Assembly (NCBI GenBank): GCA_913043155.1
Contig: CAJWLY010000017.1
Location: forward strand, 1-16,082
Source: an uncultured Nitrospinaceae bacterium
GTDB lineage: Bacteria; Nitrospinota; Nitrospinia; Nitrospinales; VA-1
Length of the DNA stretch: 16,082 nt
Reading direction: 5' to 3'
This document shows, in pieces, positions 15,058-16,082 of the stretch. A program made the translations under genes and the position numbers. How positions within the stretch are numbered: position 1 is the stretch's first letter; every line of letters starts with the position of its first letter. The notes beneath the pieces are model-generated. The model saw nothing but the letters and a program-made list of their open reading frames with translations, was not told the DNA's origin and ran no database searches.

Positions 15058-15498
15058 ATGAAATTCCTTTGCATTCCCTGCGACGAGCAGATGGAAACTC
15101 AGACTGGCGGCATCATGCCGGAAGAAAAAAAGAACCTAGCCATGAAGTTTAAGTGTAAAAAATGTGGCCATTCGATCGCCATGTTGACGAACAAGTTCGA
15201 AACCGAGTTTGTAAGCAAGTTGGGCGTACAAATGGGCGACTCTGCTGCTGAAACAAAGGCCGCTCCCATGGGCGTGGTAGCCGGAGCCCTCGCCGAGGGC
15301 AAGGAGGAACTCAAAAAATCGGCCCCAAAGGACGACGATTTCGAGTGGACTGATGAGGCCAAGGAGCGCATTCAGCGGGTTCCCTTCTTTGTGCGTAACA
15401 TGGCGAAGAAAACCGTCCTCAGTTTTGCGCGCGAACGAGGTATTACTGTAATCGATGGTAAACTCATGGACGAAGTTCGAGAAAAAGTTGGCATGTAG
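15058..15498 (+). CDS. Small two-CxxC protein with C-terminal PCP_red domain
   Basis: A 146-residue soluble protein. Two CxxC pairs, CIPC (5-8) and CKKC (33-36, in FKCKKCGHSIAM), probably bind zinc or an Fe-S centre. An Ala/Lys-rich linker (about 60-92) follows. Residues about 95-146 (WTDEAKERIQRVPFFVRNMA, then FARERGITVIDGKLMDEVRE) match the PCP_red domain found at the C-terminus of the light-independent protochlorophyllide reductase B subunit. No chlorophyll gene is visible, so the domain probably serves another redox or Fe-S role. Family assignment is from memory of the pattern. AGGAGG precedes the ATG at 15058 by 4 bases. An in-frame GTG at 15055 is too close to that site to be the likely start. 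It is the second gene of the operon with the Mrp ATPase. Confidence 0.85.
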   Translation: MKFLCIPCDEQMETQTGGIMPEEKKNLAMKFKCKKCGHSIAMLTNKFETEFVSKLGVQMGDSAAETKAAPMGVVAGALAEGKEELKKSAPKDDDFEWTDEAKERIQRVPFFVRNMAKKTVLSFARERGITVIDGKLMDEVREKVGM

Positions 15499-15636
15499 CC
15501 GGGCAACGCTCCACCGAAGTCTTCGACTGAGAAAGGACCATACAATCGGAAGGCTCTGATTACTGGAAAAACACAGACCGTCCTGGAGGAACGCTTTTTC
15601 GTTTTAAAAGACTACGCCTTGGGGGAAATTTTCCGG

Positions 15637-15825
15637 TTAGTTTAACTCTTGCTTCTGCAAGTATTCGGGGAGGACCCACTCGATCCGATCGATATCAACG
15701 TTGTAATGACCTAACGCACCGCAAAAAGGGCAGTGCTCGATACCGATATCATAGTTGAGGGTTACGGCGTTTTCATGATTGCAGAATTTCTCTTTGAACG
15801 AGGGCGTAAGAAATGAATTATCCAT
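15637..15825 (-). CDS. Small Cys-rich putative zinc-ribbon protein (62 residues)
   Basis: A 62-residue protein with Cys15-Asn-His17 and Cys32-Pro-Phe-Cys35 (in EHCPFCGALGHYNVD), a pattern that suits one zinc site held by three Cys and one His or a degenerate zinc ribbon. It has no signal peptide or membrane segment. GGAG lies about 11 bases before the ATG at 15825, within a purine-rich leader (GAGAGGAGAGAGAAG). It lies 63 bp downstream of the DUF971 gene on the same strand and is probably co-transcribed with it. It is convergent with the Mrp/PCP_red operon. I do not recognise a named family. A metal-binding or protein-interaction role is inference from the cysteines only. Confidence 0.75.
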   Translation of the reverse strand: MDNSFLTPSFKEKFCNHENAVTLNYDIGIEHCPFCGALGHYNVDIDRIEWVLPEYLQKQELN

Positions 15826-15888
15826 ACTGCTTCTCTCTCCTCTCTAGAAACAGGATGCCGTATGTTAGCGAGTTTGGCAACACCTAAT

Positions 15889-16082
15889 TTAAACTTCCTG
15901 TTTTCCGCTATCGCATTTCCCGCATTGGCACAGCTTTCTCATCAGTTTGTGTGAGTAAAATCCAGTATCGTGTCCGTCGTTCCAGAAAAACTGAATAGCA
16001 TAGAGCCCGACCGACTTCAGGTTAAGAGGCTGGATATTCTCTGAAATCGAGGATGGATCAATCCGTTTTTCTCCTGTCCACT
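15889..16082 (-). CDS. DUF971-domain protein, C-terminal part (runs off the window)
   Basis: Reading the minus strand from base 16080, an open frame gives about 64 residues ending at TAA (15891-15889). It contains NLKSVGLYAIQFFWNDGHDT, then GFYSHKLMRKLC, which matches the DUF971 consensus (VGxYAL, the DGH motif, TGIYS and a following LC). The domain is also the N-terminal domain of gamma-butyrobetaine hydroxylase and the C-terminal domain of the plant Fe-S protein HCF101. After the domain the protein ends with three more cysteines (CQCGKC overlaps the LC), a possible metal site. The start lies beyond 16082. Its position next to Mrp and a Cys-rich protein supports a role in Fe-S cluster biology. 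The molecular function of stand-alone DUF971 proteins is not settled. Confidence 0.8.
   Translation of the reverse strand, partial: WTGEKRIDPSSISENIQPLNLKSVGLYAIQFFWNDGHDTGFYSHKLMRKLCQCGKCDSGKQEV

Noticed and set aside
15499..15636. Terminator in the convergent gap after PCP_red
   Set aside because: Only a 4-bp AACG/CGTT stem with a T-rich loop was found, too weak to call.
1..16082. CRISPR array, insertion sequence, prophage or attachment site
   Set aside because: No regularly spaced repeats, terminal inverted repeats, transposase or integrase frames were seen; the region reads as ordinary core chromosome with a few novel small genes.

Overview
The window looks like chromosomal DNA from a Gram-negative, non-photosynthetic bacterium of moderate GC content. 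The Gram-negative call rests on a periplasmic binding protein with a signal peptide plus a complete YejABEF-type importer. Orphan PCP_red and DUF971 domains beside an Mrp ATPase and a Rieske ferredoxin would fit Nitrospinota, Nitrospirota or a related lineage. That placement is an inference from gene content and has not been tested. No transposase, integrase, phage gene, CRISPR array, rRNA or tRNA was recognised.

Layout. At 1-75 is the last 24 codons of an unidentified plus-strand gene. On the minus strand at 174-3199 runs a likely transcription unit ispG > tig > Rieske ferredoxin (isoprenoid precursor synthesis, nascent-chain folding, electron transfer). A 315-bp divergent gap separates it from the plus-strand yejA-yejB-yejE-yejF operon (3515-10111), a complete ABC importer for peptides. 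A strong stem-loop and a possible second promoter lie between yejA and yejB, which would separate expression of the binding protein from that of the membrane complex. YejE carries an acidic tandem repeat in its periplasmic loop. YejF is longer than the E. coli protein and keeps a four-cysteine C-terminal domain after each ATPase half.

The 666 bp between yejF and truA are not empty. On the minus strand they hold two very short membrane-protein genes (46 and 31 codons), each with a good ribosome binding site and a possible promoter. Next come truA (tRNA pseudouridine synthase, GTG start), a 12-bp perfect inverted repeat immediately upstream of it, and a HelD-type helicase-like ATPase, all on the minus strand.

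The right end (14153-16082) resembles an iron-sulfur or metal-handling neighbourhood. A plus-strand pair encodes an Mrp/NBP35 P-loop ATPase and a small CxxC protein with a PCP_red domain. Facing it on the minus strand are a 62-residue Cys-rich protein and the C-terminal part of a DUF971 protein that runs off the window. Mrp and DUF971 domains are fused in plant HCF101, so their proximity here supports a shared Fe-S role. The least described parts of the window are the Mrp/PCP_red pair and the two tiny membrane proteins.
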